54,245 nucleotides of DNA from Pedosphaera sp. GTDB lineage: Bacteria; Verrucomicrobiota; Verrucomicrobiia; Limisphaerales; UBA1096. Positions within the stretch are counted from its first letter, which is position 1. Each line of letters begins with the position of its first letter. The stretch covers positions 1 through 54,245 of the forward strand of contig JAKUOU010000022.1 in the NCBI GenBank assembly GCA_022451065.1, in the 5' to 3' direction. Under the pieces are notes generated by a model. It was not told where the DNA came from and ran no database searches. It saw only the letters and a program-made list of their open reading frames with translations. Both the position numbers and the translations under genes were made by a program. Below, piece after piece: positions 54,039 through 54,245 of the stretch.

Positions 54039-54245
54039 ATGCGTTACTTAAATCACCCGCGAACGGGCCAAGCCGGCATCACGTACCGGCGTTTGGCCAA
54101 GCGCCTGGCCCTGCTGTTGCTTTTTCCAGTCATGGCCAATTTACAAATGATGGGTGCCGGTTACGACCGGCCGTACGGTGATCCTAAGCTCAGTCGCTCG
54201 GTGGTGATGGCGCCCAGCGGCATGGTCGCCACAAGCCATACACTT
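54039..54245 (+). CDS. Gamma-glutamyltransferase, N-terminal fragment (cut by window edge)
   Basis: An open frame from the ATG at 54039 runs to the window end (69 codons, no stop). A basic N-terminus precedes a hydrophobic signal segment (RRLAKRLALLLLFPVMA), and the mature part reads 'DRPYGDPKLSRSVVMAPSG', then 'MVATSHTL'. The 'S.S.V.A..GMVATSHPLAS' pattern at the start of the mature chain is characteristic of gamma-glutamyltransferases, the periplasmic enzymes that transfer or hydrolyse the gamma-glutamyl group of glutathione. Only about 10-12% of the expected protein is present, so the call rests on that one stretch. Confidence 0.68.
   Translation, partial: MRYLNHPRTGQAGITYRRLAKRLALLLLFPVMANLQMMGAGYDRPYGDPKLSRSVVMAPSGMVATSHTL

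Overview
The window is a gene-dense, fairly GC-rich stretch of bacterial chromosome. It reads as a member of the Verrucomicrobiota, or at least of the PVC group. The case rests on protein style: giant secreted proteins with lamin-tail (LTD) and CotH domains, a secreted ThuA-like protein, a PQQ-type propeller, an NHL-repeat lipoprotein, thrombospondin-type-3 (TSP3) 'DxDGDGLxN' repeats and an ankyrin lipoprotein, beside ordinary housekeeping genes. No marker gene is present, so the phylum is inference. There are no rRNA, tRNA, CRISPR or transposase genes, and no gene-free stretch exceeds about 300 bases.

Left part (1-21.4 kb), mostly metabolism. Minus strand: a radical-SAM HemN/HemW-like protein downstream of a PQQ-propeller protein, then gcvT-gcvH. 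Plus strand: two tandem paralogous lipoproteins, a terminator and an MFS transporter. Minus strand: nrdR, a Cys-rich unknown protein and a class V aminotransferase, with a good NrdR box upstream of nrdR. Plus strand: a ThuA-rhodanese fusion, pdxH, ribD and ribE (FMN supply next to an FMN enzyme). Next come a sigma-54 activator divergent from a membrane-anchored TAXI protein, a frameshifted mini-gene, mtnA with a TPR protein, a secreted unknown protein and a DegT-family aminotransferase.

Right part (21.4-50.1 kb), dominated by surface proteins. One minus-strand run is NHL lipoprotein, von Willebrand A (vWA) membrane protein, then a 2459-residue protein with two CotH kinase-like domains; the genes abut or are 2 nt apart, and an ankyrin lipoprotein follows. 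Two secreted hydrolases lie on the plus strand. A second minus-strand run encodes three more giants: LTD/CotH (1503 aa), beta-helix (1006 aa) and LTD/CotH/beta-helix (2116 aa). All four giants end in a similar beta-rich tail. I infer an exported surface module in which CotH domains may phosphorylate neighbouring surface proteins.

Right edge: an aldo/keto reductase, an isopropylmalate dehydratase/aconitase-family gene with a strong terminator, a tRNA-dihydrouridine synthase, and the cut-off start of a probable gamma-glutamyltransferase gene.

The most striking non-gene signal is a highly iterated palindrome, CTTGGCCAAG. I found at least 16 exact copies, all inside genes, read in all three frames and on both strands, so the DNA rather than any peptide appears to be under selection.
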